Positions 41,534 to 50,559 are shown, numbered from the stretch's first letter. The stretch is 64,000 nt of DNA from DATARH01 sp035309005 (GCA_035309005.1 DATGFP010000117.1:1-64000), one strand, 5' to 3'. Program-made: numbers and translations. The notes: generated by a model from the letters alone, not told the origin.

Positions 41534-42633
41534 CGGTCTCCCTCGACGTCATTCCCCGACAAGTGGGGGTGAGGGTCGGGATGGCCGACGCCGAGGCGGG
41601 TGCCGCGGTAGCGCTGCGACCAGATCGCCTGCCACCACCAGCGATTGTCGAGATACCAGGCGACGGTCTGGCGCAGGCCCGTCGCGAAGTTTTCACGCGG
41701 TTGCCAGCCGAGTTCGCCCCGGATTTTCGTCGCATCCATCGCGTAGCGCCAGTCATGGCCGGGCCGATCGGCGACGAAGGAGATCAGCCGCGCGTGCGGG
41801 CGGTGCGGCGACTTTGGTTGCAGTTGGTCGAGCAGGTCGCAGATCAGGGTCACAACGTCGAGATTGCTACGCTCGGCGTCGCCGCCGATATTGTAGCTCT
41901 CGCCCGGGCGGCCGCGGCACAGCACGGCATGGAGCGCGCGGACGTGGTCGTCGACGTAGAGCCAGTCGCGCACGTTGTCGCCCTTCCCGTAAATCGGGAT
42001 CTCCTCGCCGTGCAGCGCCTTCAGGATCGTCAGCGGAATTAACTTTTCCGGAAAATGGTAGGGGCCGTAATTGTTCGAGCAGTTGCTCAGCACCGTCGGC
42101 AGGCCGAAGGTTTCATGCCACGCCCGCACCAGGTGGTCGGACGCCGCCTTCGAGGCGGCATAGGGCGAATTGGGCTGGTAGCGGCTCCGTTCGGTGAACT
42201 TGCCGTCGGGCCCGAGCGAGCCGAACACCTCGTCGGTCGAGACATGGTGAAAGCGGAACCGTGCCGCCCGCTCGGCCGGCAAGCCGCGCCAGTATTCGAG
42301 CGTAGCTTCGAGCAGCGCATAGGTGCCCTCGATATTCGTCCGGATGAAGGCTCCCGGGCCATCGATCGAGCGGTCGACATGCGACTCGGCGGCGAGGTGC
42401 AGCACCGCATCGGGGGCGAAGGCGCGCAGCAGGTCGGCGACCGCCGCCCGGTCGCAGATGTCGGCGCGGTGAAAGCAGTAGCTCGGGTCGCTGTCGATCG
42501 TCTTGAGCGAGGCGAGATTGGCCGCGTAGGTCAGCTTGTCGAGGTTGAGCACCGAGAGGCCCAGTTCGCCGACAAAGAGGCGGCACACCGCCGAGCCGAT
42601 GAACCCGGCGCCGCCGGTAACCAAAACCTTCAT
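41530..42633 (-). CDS. rfbB: dTDP-glucose 4,6-dehydratase
   Basis: 367 residues from ATG 42633. Extended SDR: TGGAGFIGSAVCRLF NAD motif, LAAESHVDRSI, catalytic STDEVFGSLG (Thr-Asp-Glu) and YAASKAASDHLV (Tyr-Lys). Produces dTDP-4-keto-6-deoxyglucose. The C-terminal 20 residues (HPDPHPHLSGNDVEGDR) are a His/Asp-rich extension. Neither rfbC nor rfbD follows, so the sugar made here may not be L-rhamnose. Faces the 654-residue gene across 221 bases. Confidence 0.95.
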   Translation of the reverse strand: MKVLVTGGAGFIGSAVCRLFVGELGLSVLNLDKLTYAANLASLKTIDSDPSYCFHRADICDRAAVADLLRAFAPDAVLHLAAESHVDRSIDGPGAFIRTNIEGTYALLEATLEYWRGLPAERAARFRFHHVSTDEVFGSLGPDGKFTERSRYQPNSPYAASKAASDHLVRAWHETFGLPTVLSNCSNNYGPYHFPEKLIPLTILKALHGEEIPIYGKGDNVRDWLYVDDHVRALHAVLCRGRPGESYNIGGDAERSNLDVVTLICDLLDQLQPKSPHRPHARLISFVADRPGHDWRYAMDATKIRGELGWQPRENFATGLRQTVAWYLDNRWWWQAIWSQRYRGTRLGVGHPDPHPHLSGNDVEGDR

Positions 42634-42696
42634 CGCGCCACCCGCTTCTCTTCCAAGAGCAGCCGAAATCACCCGGGTTTGAGCCTCGATTGAGCA

Positions 42697-42721
42697 TTGC
42701 GCGGCGCCACCCGCCGCGCAA
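42697..42721. other. 10-bp perfect stem-loop in the divergent gap
   Basis: TTGCGCGGCG (42697-42706), loop CCACC, then its exact complement (42712-42721). It lies 64 bases upstream of rfbB and 134 upstream of the 654-residue gene, inside the leader of one or both transcripts. The rest of the 221-base gap shows no clear promoter or gene. Confidence 0.6.
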
Positions 42722-42854
42722 GCGACAACAGCGCCGCGGGAGCGCCCGTCACGGGGGATTGCGTCGAGCTCCGAATCGCAGGTTTATGGGTGGCCGCCCC
42801 GCGTCCCGCGCCGCCGCATCGCCGAGCCCGATCGCCAGCCCCTAGCAGCCGCAC

Positions 42855-44819
42855 ATGCAACCTTCGCCGATCGATCCGGTGGCCGCCGCCGAGTTCATTG
42901 TGAGGCGGCTTTACCGGCCGCTGCGGTTCGCCGACGCGGCGTGTTTCGCTGCCGCCGAGACCGAGCATCCGTTCGCCGGCGACACCTGGTTCTGGACCGA
43001 CGACAATGCCAAGATCGTCGAGCTGCTGGCGCGCCCCGAGCTGTGCCGGCGCTATGCCCGGGAAACCGACGAGGTTCTGCGCTTCCTGCGGCTGATGTGC
43101 CGCGGCCCGTTGATTCTGCGGCGGGTCGGCTCGCCCCGGCTGCTCTTGACCGGGCAGGACGGCAGCGAATTGAGCTTCTACCATTCGCTGATGCACCTGC
43201 GCTGCGATCTGTCGCGCGGCGTGGTCGTCGCCGGCATCCGCTTCCACGACAATCGCACCGCCGACAACCTGCTGTTTCATACCAATTGCGTCGAGTTCAC
43301 CCACCGCAAGCGGCGCTACTCAGTGCCGGTCGAAGAAGCAATCGACGATTTTGCCAGCGACCTCGACGGCCATCGGCTCGAGCTGCGCTACGCCGCCGAG
43401 CTGCGCTTCAAGCCGCGCCGGCAGGAGCTGCGGGTCGGCCGCATATCCTACCGCTACTCGATCGATGCGCGCTCGATGGTGATCGGCGTTGAAGCGGCGC
43501 TCGAGGTCGATCCCGGCGCCGACATCAGCGACGTCGAGCTGACGATCGCTCAGGATTATCTCAGCCACGGCCTCAATGGGGTGCGTTACAGCCACATCTT
43601 CGCCGGGCGCCCCGAGGGCGAGCCGTTGCGCTTCACCGCCCAGTCGCGGGGCCGCCAGAAATTGCCGGTCGCGGGGTGCGACTATTATTCGATCGTGCAG
43701 CAGCAGATCGCCGGGTTCGCGCTGGCCGCTCACACGGCGCCCCGCGAGCCGCAGCGTCTGGCCGAGCTCGAGGTCTTGGTGCGCGAGCCCGGGTTTCTGC
43801 ATTTTGTCCGCGCCCGCTACCGCTTCGGCGGCGGCTGCCGCGGCCGCCGGCTGGTCGCGGCCGAGAACAAGATGCTAACCGCCGGCGGGTTCTACCGGCG
43901 GGTCGAGGATTACCGCCGGCTGCTGCACGATGCCGCGGCCGCGCTCGGCGTGCCGCACGAAACCGCGATCGATTATAGCGTCTCCTACGATTACGGCGCC
44001 GAACTCAATGCCTTCGCCCATTATTTCGTGGCGCTGGGGCAGCGCGGCTGCGGCGCTACCCTGCGCGACGAGGCCAAGTCGCTGTTCGATGCCTGTCTGG
44101 CGACATATTTCGACCTCTTCGTATCGGGCCACCAGCGCGGCGAGGATACGATCTTCTCGCGCCAGCTGGCTTTTGTCGTGTTGAGCCTCGTCACGATGCA
44201 CCGGGCGACCGGCAGCGCCGATTATCGCCACCGGCTGGGGGAGCTGTGCGAGGTGCTGCTCGAATTCGAGAAACGGTTCGACGACGTCGCCGGGGCTGCG
44301 GTGTCCGGCATACTGATGGGGGTCCACAGCCAGCGCATCGTCTTTGTCGATTGCCACAGCGCCGCGCTGTTCGCCCTGGCTCAGGCGGCCGAAATCATCG
44401 CGGATGCCCGCTTTGCCGCGGTCATCGATCGCGGCCTCGGCTGCTACTCGATCGAGACGATACGGATCGACTGGCACGACGGTCCGCATAAGGCCGATGC
44501 GATAGCCGTGGCGTGGCTCGACGATGGCGGCACGCGCCACACCAATCACGGCTTCTGGAACTACCATGCCGGCTTGATGCTGCGGCTTTTCGCGGCGTTG
44601 CGCCGGACCCCCGATCCGAGCCTGCAGGCGGTGGCCGCCCGCCACCGCGACCGCATCGAACTCTTCGAGTTAATGATTCGGCACCAGATCACCCACTCGT
44701 TGGCGTCGAGCGATAGCACCGTCGAGATCCGCAGCTCGGTGCTCTCGACGGAGACCAACTCGGAGACCCAGCCCTGGGCGGCCCTGGGCCTCATCGAAGC
44801 CGCGGATGACGGAGAATAA
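42855..44819 (+). CDS. Unrecognised 654-aa protein of the glycan locus
   Basis: No confident family. No signal peptide or membrane helix. Residues about 100-330 are beta-rich (VGSPRLLLTGQDGSE, HLRCDLSRGVVVAGI, RYSIDARSMVIGVEAAL); residues about 360-640 are helical with His/Asp motifs between helices (VDCHSAALFALAQAAEI, RIDWHDGPHKADAI, RHTNHGFWNYHAGLMLRLF). A beta-sandwich followed by a helical toroid is the architecture of polysaccharide lyases and heparinase-like enzymes, so a role on uronate-rich or acidic glycan is plausible but only inferred. Sixteen bases before an FkbM methyltransferase gene on the same strand. Confidence 0.75.
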   Translation: MQPSPIDPVAAAEFIVRRLYRPLRFADAACFAAAETEHPFAGDTWFWTDDNAKIVELLARPELCRRYARETDEVLRFLRLMCRGPLILRRVGSPRLLLTGQDGSELSFYHSLMHLRCDLSRGVVVAGIRFHDNRTADNLLFHTNCVEFTHRKRRYSVPVEEAIDDFASDLDGHRLELRYAAELRFKPRRQELRVGRISYRYSIDARSMVIGVEAALEVDPGADISDVELTIAQDYLSHGLNGVRYSHIFAGRPEGEPLRFTAQSRGRQKLPVAGCDYYSIVQQQIAGFALAAHTAPREPQRLAELEVLVREPGFLHFVRARYRFGGGCRGRRLVAAENKMLTAGGFYRRVEDYRRLLHDAAAALGVPHETAIDYSVSYDYGAELNAFAHYFVALGQRGCGATLRDEAKSLFDACLATYFDLFVSGHQRGEDTIFSRQLAFVVLSLVTMHRATGSADYRHRLGELCEVLLEFEKRFDDVAGAAVSGILMGVHSQRIVFVDCHSAALFALAQAAEIIADARFAAVIDRGLGCYSIETIRIDWHDGPHKADAIAVAWLDDGGTRHTNHGFWNYHAGLMLRLFAALRRTPDPSLQAVAARHRDRIELFELMIRHQITHSLASSDSTVEIRSSVLSTETNSETQPWAALGLIEAADDGE

Positions 44820-44835
44820 CGGTTGAGGATGGAGC

Positions 44836-45915
44836 ATGAGCATCTTCTCGCGGTCGGCGCGGCAGCAGCATTCACCGCGTCGCGTAGAAACCGGGGCGCA
44901 ATCGGTCGGTGCGCTGCGCCGCGACGAGGTTGCCGTCGCCTTTGAACTGCTGCTCGGGCGTCGGCCGATCCACCAGAGCGAAATCGAGGCAGCGTCGCGA
45001 CTCGGCGGCCTTCGCGAGGCCGTCGAATATCTGCTCGCGACCGACGAGTTCGCACATCGCTATCAAGAATTGAAGAAATCGGGTGCGCAGGGGGCACCCA
45101 GCCGAGCCGCTGCCAGCCCGCGGCCGGCTCCGATATTTCTTGGCGACCGAGTGCTTTGCTGGACGCATCGCGGTCAGCGCCTCTACGTCGTCCCTCAGGA
45201 TGTCGATATAACGCCGCGGGTATTGTTGGACGGCACTTGGGAACTGCATGTAGAAGCAACGATGTTGCGCTTCCTGCGTCCGGGATATACCGTGATCGAT
45301 TGCGGTGCAAATATCGGATACTATACCATTATTCTATGCGCCGCGGTGGCGCCGCACGGCAAGGTACACGCCTTCGAGGCGCAACCCGACCTCGTCCGCC
45401 TGCTCAAGGCAACGATCTACATCAACGGCCTGGGCCATCTTATCGACCTGCAATGCTGCGCGGTCAGCGACCGCCCGGGCAGCCTCATTCTCGCTCAGAG
45501 CCCGGATCATCACGGCAGCGGCAATGTCGTCCCCGGCCACTTCATCCCGACCTACGACGACAATTATCCGATCCGCATCGAAGTCCCGGCGGTGACCCTC
45601 GATGCCGCGCTAGGCGACCGGGTCGGGGCGGTCGACCTCATCCATATGGATATCGAGGGATCGGAGCCGCTGGCCCTGCGCGGGGCGCAGGCCCTCATTG
45701 AGCGCTCCCCCGGCGTCAAGATCATCACCGAATGGTCGGTCGACATGATGGGAGCCCGGGCCGATCTCGGCGAGTTAGTCGCCTGGCTGAAGGGGCTGGG
45801 ATTTCGCTTCTGGGTAATCGACCGGGAGAGCGCCGAACTCACGCCGGTTGAGGCGACCGCTTTACTGGGATTGCCGCATGGCGACCTGTTGTTGTCCCGC
45901 ACCGACCTCGGCTAA
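44836..45915 (+). CDS. FkbM family methyltransferase with N-terminal accessory domain
   Basis: 359 residues; GAGGA 6 bases upstream. Residues about 28-80 (EVAVAFELLLGRRPIHQSEI..., YLLATDEFAHRY) form a DUF4214-like helical module common in exopolysaccharide proteins. The methyltransferase starts near residue 135: VIDCGANIGYYTIILCAAVA is motif I, then VHAFEAQPDLVRLLKATIYI, LIHMDIEGSEPLALRGA and EWSVDMMG. FkbM enzymes O-methylate sugars or lipids with SAM. Convergent with a second FkbM gene; their stops overlap by 4 bases. Confidence 0.9.
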   Translation: MSIFSRSARQQHSPRRVETGAQSVGALRRDEVAVAFELLLGRRPIHQSEIEAASRLGGLREAVEYLLATDEFAHRYQELKKSGAQGAPSRAAASPRPAPIFLGDRVLCWTHRGQRLYVVPQDVDITPRVLLDGTWELHVEATMLRFLRPGYTVIDCGANIGYYTIILCAAVAPHGKVHAFEAQPDLVRLLKATIYINGLGHLIDLQCCAVSDRPGSLILAQSPDHHGSGNVVPGHFIPTYDDNYPIRIEVPAVTLDAALGDRVGAVDLIHMDIEGSEPLALRGAQALIERSPGVKIITEWSVDMMGARADLGELVAWLKGLGFRFWVIDRESAELTPVEATALLGLPHGDLLLSRTDLG

Positions 45916-47000
45916 CCGGCCCCGATCGCGCTTCGCAGGGTGTCGATGATCCGACCGAATAATTTCTTGTCGCGGTGCAATTTTTCGCTCGGATGGGCGG
46001 CCGGTCCGCCGTCTTGTTCGGTCGCGCTTGTCGCGCCGGGCGGTGTAACGACCTGGTCCAGGCTGATCGGCCGCGGCAACAGCGCCAGGTTGATCAGCGG
46101 CCACGGCCAGTCGCTGGGATACGCGTTGATCTGCTCCCCCCAGCGCTCCCGATCGGCGATGAAAGCGCGATAGCCCAACCGGTCGAAGAAGCTGAAATAC
46201 GCATCCGCTGCGTCGCCCGATACGCGCTCCAGCATTTGCGGATGGAGTTCCGAGAGGATCATCGGGCGACACCGAGCCAGGGTCTCTTGCGCCCCGCGAA
46301 ACACCCGCATCTCGGCGCCCTCGACATCCACCTTCAAAAAATCGAGGCGAGGCAACGCCAGATCATCGAGCGTTCGCAGCGGGATCGGCTGCCGCTCCAT
46401 GTCAGGGGCCGGCGTTGCATCGGCCAGAAACGACCCGCCGGGGTTGTCGGTAGCGGCCGACCAGGTTAGAACGCCCTCTCCCTGCCGATCCGACAGCGCA
46501 CAGCGATGCACCCTCACCCGGTCGGCCAAGCTGTTGAGTGCCACGGTTTTTTCGAGATAGTTCGCGGTCTCGGCGCGGGGCTCGAAGGCGTGGACCCGGC
46601 CTTCATTGCCGACAATCGCGCTGGCCACCAGGGTAAACCAGCCAAGATCGGCGCCTACGTCGGCAACAACATCGCCGGGTCGCAACGCGGCGTTCATAAA
46701 CCGCGTGCCCTCTTTCTCGTAGTCGTCCTGCAGGCACGCCGAGGATACGAAGCGGTCGCCGAGGTCGATCCACATCAGATAGCGGCCGCCGATGACCGGC
46801 GCGGCGACCCAGTAGCCGTGCAGCCACCGTACCAGCCAATTTACCTTGTTGGCGCCGGCGAATTCCGTGCTGTCGAGAAAGGTGTGGCGCAGAGCTTCGA
46901 CGTCCGGCAGTTGGCGGTGCAGTTCGATCGCGGTCTCGCTCTCCGGCTCGCGACCGAGGAAAAGGCGGTAGGCCCAGACCACCTCATCACGCGTCACCAT
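45912..47000 (-). CDS. FkbM family methyltransferase with N-terminal accessory domain
   Basis: 362 residues from ATG 47000 (GTG 47003 adjacent). N-terminal DUF4214-like module: DEVVWAYRLFLGREPESETA and then a DSTEF end, like that of the neighbour at 44836. SAM motif I VVADVGADLGWFTLVASAIV, VHAFEPRAETANYLEKTV, then FLKVDVEGAEMRVFRGAQET. A distinct C-terminal PLINLALLPRP region (residues about 285-320) and a basic tail. Probably methylates a second position on the same polymer or a related one. Divergent from the paralogous pair at 47119. Confidence 0.9.
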   Translation of the reverse strand: MVTRDEVVWAYRLFLGREPESETAIELHRQLPDVEALRHTFLDSTEFAGANKVNWLVRWLHGYWVAAPVIGGRYLMWIDLGDRFVSSACLQDDYEKEGTRFMNAALRPGDVVADVGADLGWFTLVASAIVGNEGRVHAFEPRAETANYLEKTVALNSLADRVRVHRCALSDRQGEGVLTWSAATDNPGGSFLADATPAPDMERQPIPLRTLDDLALPRLDFLKVDVEGAEMRVFRGAQETLARCRPMILSELHPQMLERVSGDAADAYFSFFDRLGYRAFIADRERWGEQINAYPSDWPWPLINLALLPRPISLDQVVTPPGATSATEQDGGPAAHPSEKLHRDKKLFGRIIDTLRSAIGAG

Positions 47001-47118
47001 CACCCTCTTGCTCCGCTGTGAAATCGCGACGCACCCGGCCCGCGCGGCCTTTCGTCACTCGCCAATCCTAGCCGCTTTCACTAGATGTCGCAGCGGGACA
47101 AACGGACCGGGTGTCGGG

Positions 47119-48210
47119 GTGATCTTTCTGTCAGTCGGTTTTCCCGGCCGGTTTGCCGCATGGTGCGAGGGGGTCGTCGCGCAACTGGTTGGTGCCCTGG
47201 GCGGCAGCGTCAGCAAGCTTGCCTGGCCCTCGATCGAGGAATTGACCCGCATTTGGCCGATACCGGGGGCCCTCGAAATCATCGCCCACCGGCTGATAGA
47301 AGCCACCAGCGACCATCTCGTCGTCGGATTGCACCAGCCGGATGATCGGCTGCTGGCGGCCCTGTCTGCGGCCGGAGTGCGGTTTCTCGTCGCGCTCGAC
47401 GATCCGCGCGCCGCGGTTGCGGATATCCTGGCCGAGACCGGCTCGGAGTTGGGTCTGGCAACACGCGCGGTGGCGAATTGCTGCCCGCTCATCATGCAAT
47501 TCGTCGCCCTGCCCGGAGCGTTGGCGCTGCACGCGAATGCGGCGCGGGCCGATCCTGGCGCCGCGGTCGTGGCGATTGCCGGCCATCTCGGGCTCAACCT
47601 CAGCCGGCCGAGGACCCGCCGCATCGCCGAGAGGATCGCGGCGAGCGAACTGACCCGCGCGCTGGCATCCGCGCCTGCCGCCGCGGCGCTCTCCACGCCG
47701 GCGCAGCGGGTCGTCGATGGCGCGCTAGCGGGTTACGCCGAACTGTTCGGCGGCGGCGTTCTCGACCAGATCGTCTGGCGGCGGGAGATTTTTATACTGC
47801 ACAGCGAGGGGTTTGTTCGCCCGACCGGGATCATCGATGTCGCCGGTCCGCCGCGTGTCTTGATCTACGGCCCCTATATCCACTTGCCGCCCGGGCGATG
47901 GTCGGCGCGGATCATCCTCGGCGTCTCGCCCGATGCCGCCGGCAACAGCTTTCTGATCGATGCCTTCGCCGATACCAGGCAACTCGGCCACAGCGTCTTG
48001 GTTCCGACGGCGGGCGGCGTCCACGCCGCTGACATCGATTTCTCGCTCGATGAGCCCAGCGCGAAAGGGCTCGAAATCCGCGTGCTGGTGACCAACCAGA
48101 AGCCGCGTGGACGCCTCGCGCTCGGCCAGGTCGTCCTGCAGCCGCTGGCGGTGCGCCAACCCGACGCCTTTAGCGGTTCGGAGGCTTTCGAGGCCGTGCT
48201 CGACCTGTGA
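47119..48210 (+). CDS. Sulfotransferase-like pseudoenzyme with C-terminal beta-sandwich, copy 1
   Basis: 363 residues from GTG 47119; the upstream frame to 47008 is low-complexity. Not a named family. N-terminal half: SVGFPGRFAAWCEGVVAQL in the place of a sulfotransferase P-loop, FLVALDDPRAAVADIL like the lvRDPRDaa 3'-PB motif, and ALHANAARADPGAAVVAIAG, then HLGL, like the yEdl..dP...l..i..flgl helix. The K/S-G-T catalytic residues are absent. C-terminal half: GIIDVAGPPRVLIYGPYIHL, then PPGRWSARI, beta-sandwich. Paralogous with the gene at 48309. Confidence 0.7.
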   Translation: MIFLSVGFPGRFAAWCEGVVAQLVGALGGSVSKLAWPSIEELTRIWPIPGALEIIAHRLIEATSDHLVVGLHQPDDRLLAALSAAGVRFLVALDDPRAAVADILAETGSELGLATRAVANCCPLIMQFVALPGALALHANAARADPGAAVVAIAGHLGLNLSRPRTRRIAERIAASELTRALASAPAAAALSTPAQRVVDGALAGYAELFGGGVLDQIVWRREIFILHSEGFVRPTGIIDVAGPPRVLIYGPYIHLPPGRWSARIILGVSPDAAGNSFLIDAFADTRQLGHSVLVPTAGGVHAADIDFSLDEPSAKGLEIRVLVTNQKPRGRLALGQVVLQPLAVRQPDAFSGSEAFEAVLDL

Positions 48211-48308
48211 GCGCCTTCCTGTGAGCGCCGAGCCTGTGGCGGGCCACGGTGACACCACGGCAGCGATTGGCTAGAAGAGGCCGCCTGACGCAACGCGAAG
48301 CGGGCGCG

Positions 48309-49343
48309 ATGTTCTTTTTTGTCTTCGGATTGCCCGGCCGGTTCGCCCAGTGGTGTGATGCGCTGACGGTAGAACTCGCTGGGCTGGCGCTTGGCCCGAA
48401 CGGGCTCAGCCATGCCGAGACCCTGGATCAACTGGCGCTCAACGCCCTCACCACCGGCGCCTCACAGGGCGTGGTGGCGGCGCGCCAGCCGGGCGGGAAG
48501 CTGCGCGCCGCGCTCGGCCATGACCGGCGGGACCTAATCGTCGCGCTCGACGACCCGCGTCCGGCGCTGGTTGATCTGGTGCTCGGCCAGGGCGTTGGGC
48601 TTGCCGCGGCGACGCAGATGGTCGCGAGCAGTTGCGGGGCGTTATGGGATTGGGCGGCGATGCCTGGGGCGCTGATCCTGCACGCCGATCGCGACGCGCC
48701 GCAGCCGGCCGCGACCGCCGCGGCTATCGCCCGGCACCTGCGGATCGCGGTCGATGACGCCGCGCTCACCGGCATCCTGCGCGATCTCGCCTGCGCCAGT
48801 CCGGTTCGGCCGCCGCACGACACGTCGCAATGGTGGAACGCGCTGCAGCCGGCCGAGCAGCAAATGGTGATCGGCGCGCTCGAGCCCTATGTCGCGGACG
48901 AAGATCGCGAACTGTCGGCAATCATATGGACGCGCGAGCTGTTCTTTCTCGCCGACCGGCCGACCGAGCGCGTCGCCGGTCCGGTCGACATCACCGGTCG
49001 GGCGCGCGGTCTCTTGGAGGGGCCGCATATCATGCTGCCGCCCGGCGCCTGGTCGCTGTCCCTGAGCGCGCTGCTGTCGCGCGGCGCCGTCGAGCATGAA
49101 TTCCTCGTCGAAATCGCCGCGGACCGGCCGCTTGCCGCTGGGGCGCTCCGCCCGCAGCGCGACGGCCGTGCCCAAATCAGGCTTGACTTTGTCCTCGACG
49201 CACTGACAGAGCGCCCGCTCGCGATCAGGCTCAGTTCGACCCGCGCCGCGTTCGATGGCGCGATCCTCATCGATCGCGTCACCCTCTTGCGCGCGGGTGC
49301 GGCGAGCGCTGAAGCGGCATCGGCGCCCGCCGCGGCCGACTGA
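48309..49343 (+). CDS. Sulfotransferase-like pseudoenzyme with C-terminal beta-sandwich, copy 2
   Basis: 344 residues from ATG 48309; an earlier in-frame start at 48249 is basic shadow. Same layout as the previous gene: FGLPGRFAQWCDALTVELAG, LIVALDDPRPALVDLV, MPGALILHADRDAPQPAATA, then PVDITGRARGLLEGPHIMLP, then PGAWSLSLSALL. Identity to copy 1 is moderate, so the duplication is old and both are kept. Ends Ala-rich. The gap of 98 bases between copies suggests one transcript. Function unknown; association with FkbM genes suggests glycan binding or transfer. Confidence 0.7.
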   Translation: MFFFVFGLPGRFAQWCDALTVELAGLALGPNGLSHAETLDQLALNALTTGASQGVVAARQPGGKLRAALGHDRRDLIVALDDPRPALVDLVLGQGVGLAAATQMVASSCGALWDWAAMPGALILHADRDAPQPAATAAAIARHLRIAVDDAALTGILRDLACASPVRPPHDTSQWWNALQPAEQQMVIGALEPYVADEDRELSAIIWTRELFFLADRPTERVAGPVDITGRARGLLEGPHIMLPPGAWSLSLSALLSRGAVEHEFLVEIAADRPLAAGALRPQRDGRAQIRLDFVLDALTERPLAIRLSSTRAAFDGAILIDRVTLLRAGAASAEAASAPAAAD

Positions 49344-49446
49344 ACCCACGGCCCGGTTCGCTGGGGGACGCGGGGTCGCGGGCGAGGCTTCGGACCGGGC
49401 GATGAGCCACTTCCCTTCGGGCAACGCGAGGGCGCACAGTCCGCCG

Positions 49447-49878
49447 ATGGATCACGCGAATTATCCCGATAGTTTTCTGCGCGACATCCTGACCAGCGTC
49501 CGCACCATCGCGGTGGTCGGCGCCAGCCCGCGCCCGCACCGGCCGAGCCATGGCGTGATGCGCTACCTGCAGCGGCAGGGTTATCGCGCGGTCCCGGTCA
49601 ATCCGTTCGCCGCCGGCGGTGAGATACTCGGCGAGCGCTGCTATGCGAGCCTCGCCGAGATTCCCGAACCGGTCGACATGGTAGACGTCTTTCGCCGCAG
49701 CGAACTGGCCGGCGCCGCGGTCGACGAGGCGATCGCGATCGGCGCCAAGGTGGTGTGGCTGCAGCTCGGCGTTGTCGCCGCCGCCGCCGCCCGGCGGGCC
49801 GAGGCGCGCGGCCTCGAGGTGGTAATGGACCGCTGTCCGGCGATCGAGATTCCCCGCCTCGGCCTCAAGCCCAGCTGA
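49447..49878 (+). CDS. CoA-binding domain protein
   Basis: 143 residues from ATG 49447 (ATG 49402 is a longer option). Rossmann CoA_binding_2 fold: VRTIAVVGASPRPHRPSHGVMRYL and VPVNPFAAGGEILGERCYASL blocks, then VDMVDVFRRSE and a conserved KVVWLQLGV with MDRCPAIE. Similar to YccU-like proteins that bind CoA and may sense its level. Six bases before the DUF1345 gene. Confidence 0.9.
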   Translation: MDHANYPDSFLRDILTSVRTIAVVGASPRPHRPSHGVMRYLQRQGYRAVPVNPFAAGGEILGERCYASLAEIPEPVDMVDVFRRSELAGAAVDEAIAIGAKVVWLQLGVVAAAAARRAEARGLEVVMDRCPAIEIPRLGLKPS

Positions 49879-49883
49879 GCGCG

Positions 49884-50555
49884 ATGGCGTTCTGGCCGAT
49901 TGCCGCGGCGCGCCGGCATCTGCGATCTCGCCCGCGCCTCTTCGTGTCGATCGCCTTCGGCGTCGCGGTCGCGCTGCTGGCCCCGCGCGGGTTCAGCGAC
50001 CCGCTGCGGGCGGTGGTCGCCTGGGATTGCGGGGCTGTGGTCTTCCTGGCGCTGGCGATCGCGATGGCGGTCCGCGCTACGCCGGACGCAATGCGTTATC
50101 GGGCCGCGCTCGAGGACGAAACGCGCTGGGTTTTCCTTGTCTTGGTGGCGGCTGCCGCCTTCTTCAGCATGTTCGCGATCCTCGGGCTGATGCGCGAGGC
50201 CAAGGCGGCGGGGGGTGCCGGACAGGTGGCCGAAACCGTCCTCGCCGGCCTGACGATCTTGCTGTCATGGTCGCTCGCCCATGCGATGTTCGCGTTGCAC
50301 TACGCGCACGGTTTCTACAACGACCTGGCCGATGACGACGCGCCCGGGCTGGCCTTCCCGGCCGAGCAGAGCGACCCCGACTACTGGGATTTTCTCTACT
50401 TCTCGTTTGTCATCGGCATGACCGCGCAGGTCTCCGACGTGCAGGTATTGACGCAACCGTGGCGCCGGCTAGTGCTGGCCCACGGCATCCTGTCGTTCCT
50501 CTTTAATACCGTGGTGCTGGCCCTGTCGATCAACCTGCTCGCCGGGTTCTTCTGA
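49884..50555 (+). CDS. DUF1345 integral membrane protein
   Basis: 223 residues, four or five membrane helices. DUF1345 signature: SWSLAHAMFALHYAHGFY, and DYWDFLYFSFVIGMTAQVSD with VQVLTQPWRRLVLAHGILSF. Function unknown in this family. Six bases after the CoA-binding gene, convergent with the universal stress gene 4 bases downstream. Confidence 0.9.
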   Translation: MAFWPIAAARRHLRSRPRLFVSIAFGVAVALLAPRGFSDPLRAVVAWDCGAVVFLALAIAMAVRATPDAMRYRAALEDETRWVFLVLVAAAAFFSMFAILGLMREAKAAGGAGQVAETVLAGLTILLSWSLAHAMFALHYAHGFYNDLADDDAPGLAFPAEQSDPDYWDFLYFSFVIGMTAQVSDVQVLTQPWRRLVLAHGILSFLFNTVVLALSINLLAGFF

Positions 50556-50559
50556 GCCC

